Source of the DNA: Anthonomus grandis grandis
Lineage: Eukaryota > Arthropoda > Insecta > Coleoptera > Curculionidae
Assembly (NCBI RefSeq): GCF_022605725.1
Contig: NC_065555.1
Coordinates: forward strand, 12,104,938-12,168,937
Direction: 5' to 3'
Length of the DNA stretch: 64,000 bases
Shown piece after piece: positions 43,191 to 55,349 of the stretch (position 1 is the stretch's first letter; every line of letters begins with the position of its first letter). The position numbers and the translations under genes are program-made. The notes beneath the pieces are model-generated. The model saw only the letters and a list, made by a program, of their open reading frames with translations. It was not told the origin of the DNA and searched no databases.

Positions 43191-45000
43191 GAACTTCTGA
43201 TAATTAATGTTTTATTCCTATTTATGCTGTGCCTAAAATATGATATCTCTGATCCTTAATTTTTATAAATTCTATTATCGGTCGCGAAATACTTCTTCCC
43301 ACAATTGCAAAGAATACAATAGATGCCTAAGGTTTCCAACGGTATTTTGTCCTTGACTGGAACAAAAAAAATTTAGATATTTTTTTTATATTATAGCCTC
43401 GAAAAATAAATCTTCAGCATTCCTTACTCACGCAGAAAATAAAATTATAACCCATTTTCATCGGTAGAAAAACCACGTATCTAATTGGCCGAAGCCTTTA
43501 TTAAAAATCTACTATAACCATTCATCTAACAATGGCAATAACTTACATTGAACTTGGCAGCGAGCAGTCAAAGACCTCTCTTGCAGCAGTATATTTCCCA
43601 TCACCGCTCATGTGTGCAAAATTATAAAATAAAGTGCATTATAAATTACATAACATACAGCTGTAAGTCATATATTTAGTAAATAAATTATTATTATCCC
43701 GATATTGAATTATAGGAATTAGAGCTAACTGTGTCCGCGCTTGTAAGACAGCTGTGGGCTACGAGTTATCACGTATAAACTATACATTGATCTCTAATTT
43801 CTGCTGTATTCCGGGATTTTTCTGAGTCGCAGCAAGCAGAAAATTATAGCCTTGCCAAGCTGCTGTCCGTAGCAGCTGAAGTTCTTGCGGAAAAATTGAC
43901 CGGTTAACAATTGTATGGAATTTCTTTATGAAATAAATCTGGGTTGCTCTTGCAGCATTTAGGAATGCTCGATCGTTATCTAAGTACCTGCTATTATTTC
44001 GACTTTACCATGATGGATTATCTCGATTGTTTGTTTAAAATGACTTATTGCTGCTAGTTTTAAATGATGAATGTAAATAAGTAGGTATATTTGAATAAAC
44101 TAAGCATTTTTTTTCTTTTATTAATCATTTACATAGAATATAACTTAAATTATCTACGGGTTCGTTATAATAATGCGATAAAATTCAAACAAAAAACTCT
44201 TGTCATGAACTTTTTAGATTTTGAAGTGCATTGTGGTAAATTTGTGAGAAAAATCAATTTAGTTCTCATAAAAAACAATTACTACAAAACTAAAAATTAC
44301 CCTTTAGAGTCATAAAACCCTTTCGGTTATGAATAATGGGCGCCCAACATTTTATATGTAAATTAACTTTAACGCAAGTAGGAAAACAGAATTTATCGTT
44401 AAATCATTTATTAAGTTTTAAACAGATTGATATTATCTAAAACATGGCATGACACTAAAATTAAATTAAATATTTTAATTTTTGTTAAATGTTTATCATG
44501 TGAGTATACTGAAAAAAAAACAATATATTATTAAATAATGAATACATATTCAATGTATTTAATACTTTCTATGTACTTAAATATCGTTAACATAATATAC
44601 AGAATATCTTCATTTTTATTTAGGATAAAGTCAATATACTACATGAAATTAAATTAAAGAAAATTATAAGTAACTTATACTAAGAATGCATATAACTCAA
44701 TAAATATTTAAATCAAAGGTTAGAAACATGATTTTAGTGAATAATTTTTATAACTAAATTTTAAAATTGTTTATAATATAATAATTTGTTTTTTTCTATG
44801 AATAATAAAATTATAAAAAGTCTTAAAAATAAATTTCAAAACAAAAAAAAAAGTTAATATAGTTATTCCGCTTTGGTTTATTTCACAAAATGCTTTTAAG
44901 CCAATTATTTCCGTTTACGAGTAAAAACTAAATAAATAATATATTTATTTAGCAAAAGCTACATTCAATAAAAACTTAAATGAAATATAAAGTAAAAGTT
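43191..45000. other. No gene recognised; two GC-richer patches
   Basis: 43540-43620 and 43720-43960 are richer in GC. The second contains AGCTGCTGTCCGTAGCAGCT (43859-43878), a 7 bp hairpin. A 74-codon frame at 44091-44315 is Lys/Asn/Tyr-rich, as expected of chance frames in AT-rich DNA. Confidence 0.45.
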
Positions 45001-45176
45001 GCCCATAACTATATCAGGACACTCCGGTTTGTCCGTGGATGGTCTCGGTAATCCAGAAACAGCATCCCGGTTCTAGAAATATCCTGTCAGAGGTAGACCA
45101 TAAATTAAAACTAGTCTTAAACTAAACATTATTTCCTTGCCCCACTTATTAAAAGCACAGTTAATTGTTTTTTGCC

Positions 45177-45440
45177 TTATAATAATAAAAATAATGTCGA
45201 CTCAGGTTGATCGAGTCGGTTCGGTTGCAAGCAGTTGATGACACACATTTGGAACTTGGTTGACCTTGCTGACCAGACACATTGGTACCCCCGTATAACA
45301 CTTAGAAATGCTTCGGTTCCAAGAAGTTCCAAGAAGCTGTAACCAGTATCCCGGTTGGCCCAAAAATACCCAACAGATAAACCCAGAATCAAGATGATGA
45401 TTGGAGCGAAAACAATGCATACTATAGTAACACTTAATAA
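45177..45440 (-). CDS. Unassigned open frame with a strong transmembrane-like segment
   Basis: From about 45440 the minus strand reads LSVTIVCIVFAPIIILILGL then SVGYFWANRDTGYSFLELLG, ending with a stop at 45177-45179. The first 25 residues form a strongly hydrophobic helix-like segment followed by an aromatic-basic boundary. The patch is GC-richer than its surroundings. A second, overlapping frame is also open, which weakens the case. A related patch 170-190 bp away (45015-45095) has GGATATTTCTAGAACCGGGA where this one has GGGTATTTTTGGGCCAACCG, so the two may be duplicated pieces. I do not recognise a family. Confidence 0.25.
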   Translation of the reverse strand, partial: LLSVTIVCIVFAPIIILILGLSVGYFWANRDTGYSFLELLGTEAFLSVIRGYQCVWSARSTKFQMCVINCLQPNRLDQPESTLFLLL

Positions 45441-45839
45441 ACTACATAATTAAAATAACATAATAAAATAACAAACACAAATTTACTTATTCATAATAAA
45501 TTTTCTTAAGAGCCCTCTGAATTGGTTCAAAGTAATACAATTTTTTATGTTTAGCAGGCAAGTTGTTAAATAGAATTAAACCTTTGTATAGAACTGAATT
45601 ATGCATTTGGGTTGTGTTACATCTGTCGACTAGTATGAAGTCTATACGATTTCTCGTATTATAGTTATGTATATCTCTAAAAACTCTTAATTTATTACAA
45701 ATATAAATATTTTTTTGACATTGTGTTAATTTACTTAAAAATTAATTTCTTTACAACAAACTAATAAAAGCTTATAAATTTAAAATTAAAAAAAAAAATT
45801 AAAAATTTTTTGTTGAATTAAAACAACGAGTAATATGTA

Positions 45840-46720
45840 ACCTATTTTAATGTAGTTTTTCGGAAAAAACAAACAAATTTAAAGCTAAATTTAAAGAATA
45901 TTTATTACTTAAGCAGAATGGCTTTTAGTTAGTAGTGATATTTTTTATTTAATATGTAAAACAGTGCTAAACTGCATAGGTACTTTTAAGATTTTGTTTT
46001 CAATAAGCTGTTTTTGTTTAATTTGCAGAACAGTTTTGTGTAGTAGTGGAGTAGCTATTAAAAGCGCCAGACTGCGCCAACTATAAGAGCCTATTGTATC
46101 TTTTTATAAATATTTTTTGTATAGTACCACTTTTTTGTATTATTTTTCATTAAACCATTATTTTAATATTTTATTACTTAAAATATATATTATCAATAAA
46201 TACTTGAAATTTAAAGTTAAAAATTTTATTTTTTTTCATATTTTTAATTAAAATAAATAGATTTTAATAGTTAACTATAAAAAACTTTTTTTATTTAATA
46301 TTTTATGTACTTAAATTAAGGTATCAAAATAATAGGTAATTAATATAAGGTATCACAAAAATTTAATTAGAAAAAAATGCGATAAATTCTAAGAAAACAA
46401 TAAAACAGAATACGACTTTAAAGAAGAAATTCAGGAACAATGGAAAGTATTGTCCTTATAAATTCCTCTTGCTTATTATCTATAATTATATGTAATTTTT
46501 AATAGTGCTTCAAAAATAAAAGATGCGGTATTTTTTGCATTAAATTAAACATAAAAGTTTCAACTAACCAATGTCCTAGAAATCCTATATTTTGAAATGC
46601 GCGGTGGTAAAATTTAAATAACTTAAAAAAAAACTTTTTCTAATACTCTTATGGATATTTTTTTATAAATTGCTGCATAATTTCTATGCAGTTTATTTGT
46701 CCTTTTTTAAAAATATTTAA
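45840..46720. repeat. Left arm of a 5.6 kb inverted repeat
   Basis: The arm begins CCTATTTTAATGTAGTTTTTC and matches the reverse complement of 50700-51412 over most of its length. Landmarks present in both are TTTATTACTTAAGCAGAATG, GCTAAACTGCATA, TTTTCAATAAGCTGTTTTTG, GAGCCTATTGTATC, CATTAAACCATTATTT, ACAGAATACGAC and CCTCTTGCTTATTAT. It carries about 130 bp (46500-46640) missing from the right arm. No coding content. Confidence 0.88.
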
Positions 46721-48975
46721 TTCAAGACCTGCATGGACCCAATGACAATGATTAACATTTAAACTTTACATAAGAAAATTACTTTGGATGGATAGAAAGT
46801 GCATTTAATTTTTCAATCGTATTATAATTATAGTAAAAAAATATTCTCAATATTTTTATGTAGCAAATTGGTTACTACTGTTATACCCCTTGGCAATTAT
46901 TTACACCATTTTTATTTGACCACTTTATAATAAAATAATACTTTAGCAGATTATGTCACAAGCAAATGGAATCAAGTCTCTTTACTACTCATCCTATATA
47001 GCTTAAAATTAAAATATTGGAATAATTACCCAACCCAATTTATTTACCATATTGGGGCACACGATTATTTTTGTAAAAATTTTTAATATCACATTTTAAT
47101 TAATTTGACATTTTTAAATCCCGGTATTAACCCACACCCTATTATCAATTAGAATGGTATAACATAAATGTCTGCATATTTTATATTTACGACGTTAGGT
47201 AATAACGTTTTTTTTAGTGCAACTTTTCAAAATACCTATATGCTTGTTATAATTACCTTAATACGTAATCCTTTAGTTACCGTAATATTCAAATTTTTGT
47301 ATTTTGATTTTGCATTGACTATTAATATGTTTTTTTTTTGGTTTTGTTGCTAAATAGAGTTGAACACTTGAACTTAAAAGGCCAAAAGAGTTATGCAATA
47401 TTCTACGTATCATTTATGGTAAAACAAAGTAACAGTAAGGTTAAATTTAATAATTACATAGTTTTAGATAATATTATAATATGTATTGTAATGAGTGACA
47501 TAAACATTTTAATTTGGAATAATTTGTTTAATTTTTTATTAAGAACGTTTTCGCTTATAAATTAATTTTATAAAAGTTTATTTATTTTTATAATTTTTTT
47601 AGGTTATTTCTTGTTATCCTATAATATTTAGGATTCTCCCTGTGCTAATATTGCTGACCTTGATTTATATTGTCTGGCTTAACTAAAAGTCTTAAAATAT
47701 AAAAACCAAAAATAAATAAAATTAAATTATTGGATCAAAATACACCACCTTCCAGCTTTATCCCCATTGGTTGTAACTTCCCCATCAAAAAATAATTTGC
47801 ATCTATAAACTTTAAAAAATCACAAACTTTACTTAAAAAATAAAAATTAAATAAATTAAACAAGTTTGGTTAATACAGAACACTATGTCGTTTGCAACCA
47901 GCAGAATCAGTGGTGGAACATTTAAGTTAACATGGTCATTGGACCAAGTTTATTTGTTATAAGTTATGGGTTGTAAGAATGTATATTGGTTTCTTTGATC
48001 CTGGTGAAACTAAGAAGCTGAAACACGTATAATGAAGTGAATTTCTTTCCCTTATTTATTATGTAACAAATTTTATTTTATTGAAAAATTTCTTGACACC
48101 TGGTAATAAAATTTTATTAGTACCAATAACATAAATATAGGTACAAAGTATAAGTTATGCCAAACTGATATATTTTTTTTTCCGAAAGGCTGCTGTTATT
48201 TATACATATTTAAGAACAACCTGTTAATTACCTTGAAAGTTTTTACGATCCTATACCGATATAATAGCTGACTAAGATTATTCTAATCATAAACATCCCA
48301 TAAACTTTTTACTTTAATCTAGCCGCTTGACTTTCATTTAACTTATTTTACCCTTTCTTAATAAATCCGCCTACCTGGTGGTTATAAAATATTAAAATTA
48401 AGTTGTATAAATATTTGCAGCCTCAATCATTTTATGACCTTAATCCTTTTATAAACCGTAATGTGTTGTAAAATAAAAGGGTTGGTTCTATGCAATACAA
48501 TAAAAAAAACGTATACCTAAATTTTATGACCAGAAAGCAGGTCAATAATATAAAGGGTAGAATGTCGAGTTAAGCTGTTTTTTTTTTAATTTTATGTAGA
48601 CTAGTCGTAGTTCTGCAAATTGTGCAAATTAGTAAATAGTTGTGAAAACGGCAATGGACTATTTATAAAACTAAGTTTTAAAAGCATTAATCATTCATCT
48701 ATATTTATGCATTTCTTAAAAATATTTATATTTTAAAAAAATTCAAAACCGTCATGAAATTAGAGATAAATTTGATTATACATAAGTTTGACTGATTCAA
48801 ATTTAAATTTTTATCTTCTATAATTGTGTAATACAGTACAGTGTAAGAATTTTGACAATGTTCTTAAATGTTAAATTACAAACAATATATACCTAATACC
48901 ACAATATTACTTAACCTAATTTATACATAAAAATGCATATTAAGATAAAATTGGAGATCTCAATATCAGACCAAC
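46721..48975. other. AT-rich interior of the inverted repeat, no gene seen
   Basis: Open frames at 47168-47353 and 47338-47565 are AT-driven and hydrophobic with no family motif. A patch near 47995-48030 (GATCCTGGTGAAACTAAGAA) looks faintly like the GAAACA-containing 3' motif of some retroelements, which is not enough for a call. Confidence 0.5.
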
Positions 48976-48979
48976 ACTT

Positions 48980-49965
48980 TAAAATTAAAAAACTTTCAAT
49001 TTCTTTCTAAATGTGGACAAACTATTGCACTTTTTTATGTTATTTGGTAATGTATTAATTTTTTTTGAACTATTTCTCTAGAACCAAAAGAGTTAATCTA
49101 GTATGCAACTTTAAAGTAAAAACAATTTCTTAGTCTAGTTGGATAACTATGAAAATAACCATTTATAAAGACATAACTACATATATTGACCTAAGTTCTT
49201 TTTAACTAATAAATACACGATACGCATGTGCAAAAATCATCAGAACTGGACCCCATAAAGAATCCTAGATTGAATTTTGGCATAGTATAGGTACAGTAAC
49301 ACCAAAAGCGATGCTGTTTATCCAATGAAAAAGTTTCATCTAGTACCAAACCAAGAAACTTTAATGTTTTTTTAACGTCGCAAGATGCATATTAAGGTCT
49401 AGCTTCAATTGACCCTGACAGGTGTAAAAAACCATGTTATTTGATTTCTTGGTATTAAGAAAAAGTTTATTTATTCATTTAAAGTAAACAACTTGTTTAG
49501 CTTATGCAATGTTTTTCTAGCAGTAATACACCTATTTTCTGCTCTTAACTGTCGAAGAAGTGCCGAAGTATCATCTGCATACATAGTAAAATGATTATGT
49601 AGTAAATCTAACAGAACTATGTGTAAATCCAACTTGTAAAAATAAATTCATTAATATCATTACTATTATTATTAAATTTATAAATATAAAAAATAATACA
49701 TCCCTAAGCATCGAGCCTTAACATACTCCCAAGACAGTGCACAGATTGTTTAATCAAGATGAACCTAATTTATTTCTTATTTTTACGTATTGTATCCAAT
49801 ATGCCAAACAGGAGGCGAACCAATTTAGGATGACACATCCAGTACCGTATTATTTCATCTTGCACAACGACTCATCGAAAAGTCGAAAGCCTTGCTTAGA
49901 TCGCAAAAGATTCCCACACAATCTTAAGTACATCGACAACTTGAGTGAAAAACGAAAAAATGGTA
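48980..49965 (-). pseudogene. Jockey/CR1-like LINE RT inside the inverted repeat
   Basis: Minus-strand motifs in order are CGIFCDLSKAFDF-like (motif A; about 49930-49890, split by frameshift), ILNWFASCLAYWIQYVKI (normally nWf.SYL..R.Q.V.i), HCLGSMLRL-like remnants of the GVPQGS.LGPLLF segment, FTMYADDTSALLRQLRAENR with an intact YADD at 49570-49581, TARKTLHKLNKLF, NFFLIPRNQI, KTLKFLGLVLDETFSLDKQH (normally vkfLGv.lD..L.W..Hi), YCTYTMPKFN and PTRLRNCFYFKVAY. The plus-strand frame at 49737-49970 is its shadow. No endonuclease is seen above 49965. Confidence 0.87.
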
Positions 49966-49979
49966 AATAAGACAGATCT

Positions 49980-50699
49980 ACCATTGGCTTTCCCAAAACA
50001 GAAATAACCTTATAATTTTTGAATAAATTTTAAAATATTCCATCTTTGAATGACATATTAATGAGATGTATATAATATTTCCAATACTTTTGTCACGATT
50101 CCCAGGCTCCAAAAATAAATTTTTAAACTTCCTAAAGTTTAATTTTTCCATAACTAGCAAATTTAAAAAATATATTGTATTCCATATTTTTTAAGGCTTT
50201 TAAGTTAATTTTTTTTATTTCATTAATTGATTATTTCCAATTAATTTGTTATACTTTTTAGACATTAAAAATAATTTTTAAATTTGTTTAAATTTTTTTT
50301 TATGTCTATTCAGGTATTTTTTTATATTCATATACTTATTATTATATTTTTTCAGGCACTTATAGTACGTTTTTTTATTAAATCTAGCATGTATCTAATG
50401 TAATATTTAATATTTTTCATAAATTTGAAATAATTTTTCTCTAGGCCATTTAACTACACGGGCTCACAGGGTCAAAATACGATTTTTCAAATATTTCACG
50501 TATTTGAGGTAATTTTTTAATTGATTTCAAGCACTTAACGTTATTTCTCGTTAGAGGTTTTCCACCGACTTGAAATAATAGTTTTTCTCTCTTAGAAATT
50601 TAATATAATTTGATGACTTGAAAGACAAGGAACGTTATAAACCCGACATATGTATATAGTATACATACATATATATATGTATATAATTTTATTATTATT
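49980..50699. other. AT-rich stretch, no gene seen
   Basis: Nothing recognisable. An ATAC/TATA-rich run lies at 50649-50688. Confidence 0.5.
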
Positions 50700-51412
50700 A
50701 TTTTTGTGCATTTTTTAACAAATAAATTAAATAGAAATTAAGCAGCAATTTCTAAATAATATTCATAAGAAATTACTTATAATTACAAATAATAAGCAAG
50801 AGGTATTTATATGGACTATACTTTCCATTATACCTATTTTTTTTTTATGTCGTATTCTGTTTCATTGTTCCTTTAAAATTTATCGCTTTTATTATAATTA
50901 AATTTTTGTGATAGCTTTATAAAATATTAAATAAAAGTTTTTTTTTAGTTAAATGTTATTAGAATACTCTATTTATTTTAATTAGAATTACAAAAAATTA
51001 TATTTTTAACTATTTATTGGTAATATATATTTTAAGTAATAAAATATTGAAATAATGGTTTAATGAAAAATTATATAAAAAAGTTAATAGGTACTATACA
51101 AAATATATAAATAAATGTGATTTCGATTTTGCTAATTATACCAATACAAAAAATATTTATAAAAAGATACAATAGGCTCTTATAGTTGGCACAATCTAGA
51201 TTTTAATAACTACTCTACTATTACATAAACCTGTTATACAAATTAAACAAAAACAGCTTATTGAAAACAAAATCTTAAAAGTACTTATGCAGTTTAGCAC
51301 TGTTGCATATATTATATAAAAAAATATCATTACTAACTAAAAGCCATTCTGCTTAAGTAATAAATATTCTTAGTTTTAAATTGGCTTTGTACGAAAAACT
51401 ACATTGAAATAG
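50700..51412. repeat. Right arm of the 5.6 kb inverted repeat
   Basis: Reverse complement of 45840-46720 with scattered substitutions, a missing ~130 bp block and a ~45 bp extra segment near 51115-51150. The outer boundary is at GAAATAGG (51405-51412), opposite CCTATTTT at 45840. No target duplication is obvious beyond the boundaries. Confidence 0.88.
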
Positions 51413-51505
51413 GGCACTCTGATGCGGCATCTAGCTTGCTAAGTGTCCTGAAGATACAATAATTTTTTTAATAGGTATAGGAGGCATTGGATAACTAATA
51501 AATAG

Positions 51506-51697
51506 TTTTTACAAGAAAAGTACATAAATGAAGTATTAAGTGCTAGTTCCTAGTTGCCGTCCTAGCGTATTTGTTTGTAAAAAAGTAAAATATGATCATA
51601 TTTTTTACAAGAAAAGTACATAAATGAAGTATTAAGTGCTAGTTCCTAGTTGCCGTCCTAGCGTATTTGTTTGTAAAAAAGTAAAATATGATCATAT
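51506..51697. repeat. Perfect 96 bp tandem duplication
   Basis: 51506-51601 and 51602-51697 are identical over the whole 96 bp unit (landmarks ACAAGAAAAGTACATAAATG, CTAGTTCCTAGTTGCCGTCC, TATGATCATATTTT). No differences are visible, unlike the decayed repeats elsewhere in the window. No coding content. Confidence 0.95.
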
Positions 51698-51989
51698 TTT
51701 TTTTTTCTAAATAAGAGCGCCACACGAGTATTTCGTAATTTTGAATTGTTTGTACTTTATTTATATTTATTATTTAAACAAAACCCAAACAAAAAATCAC
51801 ATTTTGAGACAATAACCAAAGAAAAATTTTAAGAGTACTCTAAAAAATGTTACACTAAACACTTTCTCCATATAAAACACACATAAAACCCAACTTTTTG
51901 TGTTGTCAAAACATGTATATCTTTGATGATAGATAACTTCTAATTTTACTTTTTAAATGTATCTGTTTCGGCTGTTATTTTTATAAATA

Positions 51990-52871
51990 TACAGGTTGTC
52001 ACAAAATTCGGTGCACATATTTTTAGAGCATATTAATTGAGTCAAAGTAAACTTTTTTCTCTATAAACATGTGTCGTAAAATGCTCTCCCTCAGACCTAC
52101 AGCCCATGCAAATTGATTGATGAAAATCAATTATTTGGAACCATGACTACAATAATGCGTCAAATTTCTGGAAAATTTGCAACTCCTCCGTTTTTCCGGG
52201 GCTTTTTTCATTCTTCGTCGCAAAAATAATGTAAGTTCAATTTTAAGGGAGGATTCAGGGGTATTTACCATTCTAATCCTATAGTTCCGATAAGAAAATT
52301 AAAAATCTAGCAAACCAATAAAAAAATCTAATATTTTGGTTTCTTGCATCTTTTTGACACATTAAGGCGTTTTTGAGAAAATCGCTGATAAACGAAAGAG
52401 AAGCATTATTAAACCAGATAAAACTATTAAATTAGAAAAAACGAAGTGGGCAGTGACTGCTTTAATTTTTGTCAAATCAAATTAATGGTAACGAAAAAAT
52501 GCAAAAAACAATAATTTTAGATTTTTTCATTTGCAACAAGACGGTTTTCTCGATTTTCAAAATTCTTATCGAAAACGTAAGATATGGGTCATCATAAGGG
52601 TAAGCCCCCCGAAATCTGGGTTTACACAATTTTTGGGACGGAAAACGTCAAAAAACAGTCAAAATAACTAAAAAAAAATTACATTCAAATATTCAAAAGA
52701 TTTTACTGCATAATTATAGTCAGTGTTCCAAAACTTCCAAATAATCGATTTTCTTCAAGCAATTGTAGCGGGCTGTAGCTCTGAGGGCAAGCATTTTATA
52801 GGAAAAAAAGTCTTATTTTGACACCACCAATACACTCTTAAAATATTTGCACCGAATTTTGTAACACCCTA
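51990..52871. mobile_element. 882 bp MITE with ~170 bp TIRs
   Basis: The left end TACAGGTTGTCACAAAATTC is inverted at the right as TAGGGTGTTACAAAATTCGG, with TA on both flanks (51988-51989 and 52872-52873). Inverted similarity runs about 170 bp inward: GGTGCA, AGAGCATAT/AAGAGTGTAT, GAGGGAGAGCATTTTA-like, GGGCTGTAG, AATTGATTG/AATTGCTTG and AATCGATTATTTGGAA-like on both sides. The centre has no transposase frame. The TACAGG start and TA target point to a mariner-type transposase acting in trans. Confidence 0.85.
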
Positions 52872-53459
52872 TATATTTTAGGGAGTCTAGCTTTCCTCCC
52901 CTGAGCAGAAGCATGCTTTCATACTATGTAAAATAGCTAAGTACGCAACTTACACATATATACAAGGTGTCTACTATAAAAACGGCCAATCTTTAAGAGG
53001 TGATTAAACAAGTCATTTGCAACAAAAAAGTCGAATAACATTTTTTCGAAAAGTTGTTAGTTCTTCTGGTATTTAACATTTTTTGATTTTATCAAATTTC
53101 CTTTATTTTTTTTCATATAAACAAGAATATCTCCGTTATTCTTACTACCACATAAAATTTAGATCTACCCTCTGAAACAGATTAAATTTGCTATAAGATG
53201 GGTATATTTAAGTTTTTGAGTAATTTTTTATACCGGATGTTATCAGAAGTTCAATGTAACATTAAAATTTGGTGAATAGGGACATGTTTTTTTTTCAGCA
53301 AAAACTACTGCATTTGATATGCTTTCTAATGATATACTAAGTTTTGTGATAGCTATTTGCTTTCACGGTAATATTATGGGTAAAAGAAAGAAAATCACAA
53401 AAATTTAAAATTTTCAAATTTTATATTTCTTGATTGACCAAAATTAAAAAAATCAAAAT

Positions 53460-54519
53460 TTCATTAAACAAACCTAAAATTATACCAATTGTTCAAAATG
53501 TCTTCCCTCTTGTTCAATATATTTGATGCATCTTCTTCTCTACACTATCAACAACCTGTTCAAGTTTAACGCATTTTTGTCGCATTTCATTGCAACACAC
53601 ACTAATTCGATTAATTAGTCCGTCTCGAGTATTAATGTTAATACTATAAACATTAGATTTTAATGTGCCTCAGATATAAAAGTCAAGGGACGTAAAGTCA
53701 GGGCTTCTCAGCGATCATCTTACCCGATCGTATCTTCCGATCTATTTCTCCCCAAAGCATTAATTCAAGGAATTTTGCACAATTCAGCCATTATGGGCTG
53801 GACATCCGTCCATTTAAAACCAAAGTTCCTGTCTAGCGGCTAAGGGGATTTCTTCCAGAAAATCAACAAGGTTATTATTTAATAAATTTGAAAACTCATT
53901 GGAATTGAGCCAATCAGGAAGTATTACAGGCCCGCAAAGGCGACCTCTCATTAATCCTATCTATACGTAGACCCTCATCTCATGCTGAAAATGTGAAACG
54001 ACAGTCGCATGAGGGTTTTCTGTATGCCATGTTATTTCTTAAATTTATTATTCCGGCTCTTGTAAATATTGCTTCATCTGTCCAAAAATATTTTATTTGT
54101 TCCCCACTGTTGCAACTTATTCAAGTACCACCTACAGAATTGAAGCCTCATTTCACCATCCACTGGCAATAAATCCTGGACTTTTTTAAATGAAACGGAT
54201 GCAAATAATTTTTTTTAATAATCCTTAATGCAGCACCAATGCGGCGAGTACTTCTTGATCTATCTTCTGTAACAGCTCTCATAATCGCAGGTTCTTGTCT
54301 CCAGCATTAACCATTTTTACCACCTTCTCTAATCCGCAAATCTCAAAAGGACCCAGTTTCTTCACAGCGTCTGAAAACTTCTGCAAATGTACTTCTATGG
54401 GGTTGCCGTCTATTAGGAAAACGAAGCGCATACTCCCTTATTGCCTCCCGCGATTTTCCATTTGCGACACCGTAAATAAATAAGATGTCCCGATATTCAA
54501 TGTTTGTGAAACTAGGCAT
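53460..54519 (-). pseudogene. mariner-like transposase, decayed
   Basis: ATG at 54519 starts MPSFTNIEYRDILFIYGVAN then GKSREAIREYALRFPNRRQP and HRSTFAEVFRRCEETGSF, the DUF4817-like helix-turn-helix seen in insect mariner relatives. After shifts come IMRAVTEDRSRSTRRIGAAL, FWTDEAIFTRAGIINLRNNM (first catalytic Asp), remnants of the VNVW...GP segment, WMSSP-stop-WLNCAKFLEL (normally MDGCPAHN...vr.fLn; second Asp region damaged), EIDRKIRSGKMIAEKP and a C-terminal HIKI...KCV stretch. Multiple stops and shifts make it non-functional. The plus-strand frame at 54295-54483 is a shadow. Confidence 0.85.
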
Positions 54520-54649
54520 TATTTTTTTAAGCCCGCTTAAATCAAATTACTTATTGAACTACTTTAAGTCGAAGTGAAAACTTAATGACAGTTCTTGTCA
54601 AATTGTAAATATCTATGCTTTTGTTTTAAAATCATGTAATAACTAGTTT

Positions 54650-54850
54650 GTGAATTTCCTTCTTTTGCGAATTCATTGCCATTTACAAAAGAAGGAAAAC
54701 CTGCCTTTTTTCTTAAAGAATGAATATCGTGATATGTTATTTGTTTACGGCGTCTCTAATGGAAATTTGTGGAGTTGCTGTGTTAGGGAAGATAGATCTA
54801 CAAGTACTCATCGCATTGGTGCTCAAAAGATCAAGAAATATAAAATTTAA
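54650..54850 (+). pseudogene. Second, inverted copy of the transposase N-terminus
   Basis: Within an open frame the plus strand reads EYRDMLFVYGVSNGNLW, then VREDRSTSTHRIGA, then lysines and a stop. These correspond to EYRDILFIYGVANGKSR and VTEDRSRSTRRIGAAL of the minus-strand transposase 130-200 bp to the left, with the intervening ~35 residues deleted. The two N-termini point away from each other (divergent). TTTCCTTCTTTTG...CAAAAGAAGGAAA (54655-54700) forms a 13 bp hairpin just before it. Confidence 0.82.
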
Positions 54851-55349
54851 ACATTTTCAATTTTTCTGGTTTTCTTTCTTCTGCCCATGATATTGCTGTG
54901 AAAACAAATAGCTATCACAAAAGTAAGTATATCATTGGAAAGCATATTAAACGCAGTAGTTTTGCTGAAAAAAACATGTCCCCATTTACCAAATTTTAGA
55001 AAAACGTCAACGAAGAAAAAACCACTAATTTTGCATATTTCCCAAATGATTAGATTTAACTTCTGATAACACCCGGTATAAAAAATTACTCAAAAACTTA
55101 ATATACCCATCTTATAGCAAATTTAATTTTCTTTCAGATAGTATATCTAAATTTTATGTGTTAGTAAGAGTAAGGGAGATATTCTTGTTTATATCAAAAA
55201 AAAGCAAAGAAATTTGATAAAATCAATAAGTGTTAAATACCAGAAGAACCAACAACTTTTCGAAAAAATGTTATAAGACTTTTTTATTACAAATGAGTTG
55301 CTTAATCACCTCTTAAAGTTTGGCGGTTTTTATAGTAGACACCCTGTTA

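Larger units (their letters stand above)
52961..55347. mobile_element. mariner-like transposon with ~490 bp TIRs, rearranged
   Basis: The left end TACAAGGTGTCTACTATAAA and the right end (reverse-complemented) ACAGGGTGTCTACTATAAAA are flanked by TA (52959-52960 and 55348-55349). The arms, 52961-53450 and about 54860-55347, share AGAGGTGATTAA, AAAGTTGTTGGTTCTTCTGG-like, ATAAACAAGAATATCTCC, GCTATAAGATGGGTATATT, TACCGGGTGTTATCAGAAGT-like and GATAGCTATTTG segments in inverted order. A minus-strand transposase (53460-54519) occupies the middle. A second, plus-strand copy of its N-terminus lies between that start codon and the right arm, so this is not a simple intact element. Confidence 0.9.

Noticed and set aside
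44091..44315. 74-codon Lys/Asn/Tyr-rich frame
   Set aside because: Composition expected from AT-rich noncoding DNA; no motif, no neighbours.
49737..49970. 77-codon plus-strand frame
   Set aside because: Antisense to the minus-strand LINE RT (YADD at 49570-49581).
45840..51412. Polinton/Maverick element
   Set aside because: Long inverted arms are present, but I see no protein-primed polymerase, integrase, protease or capsid frame, and the size is well below that class.
54295..54483. 62-codon plus-strand frame
   Set aside because: Antisense to the mariner-like transposase N-terminus on the minus strand.
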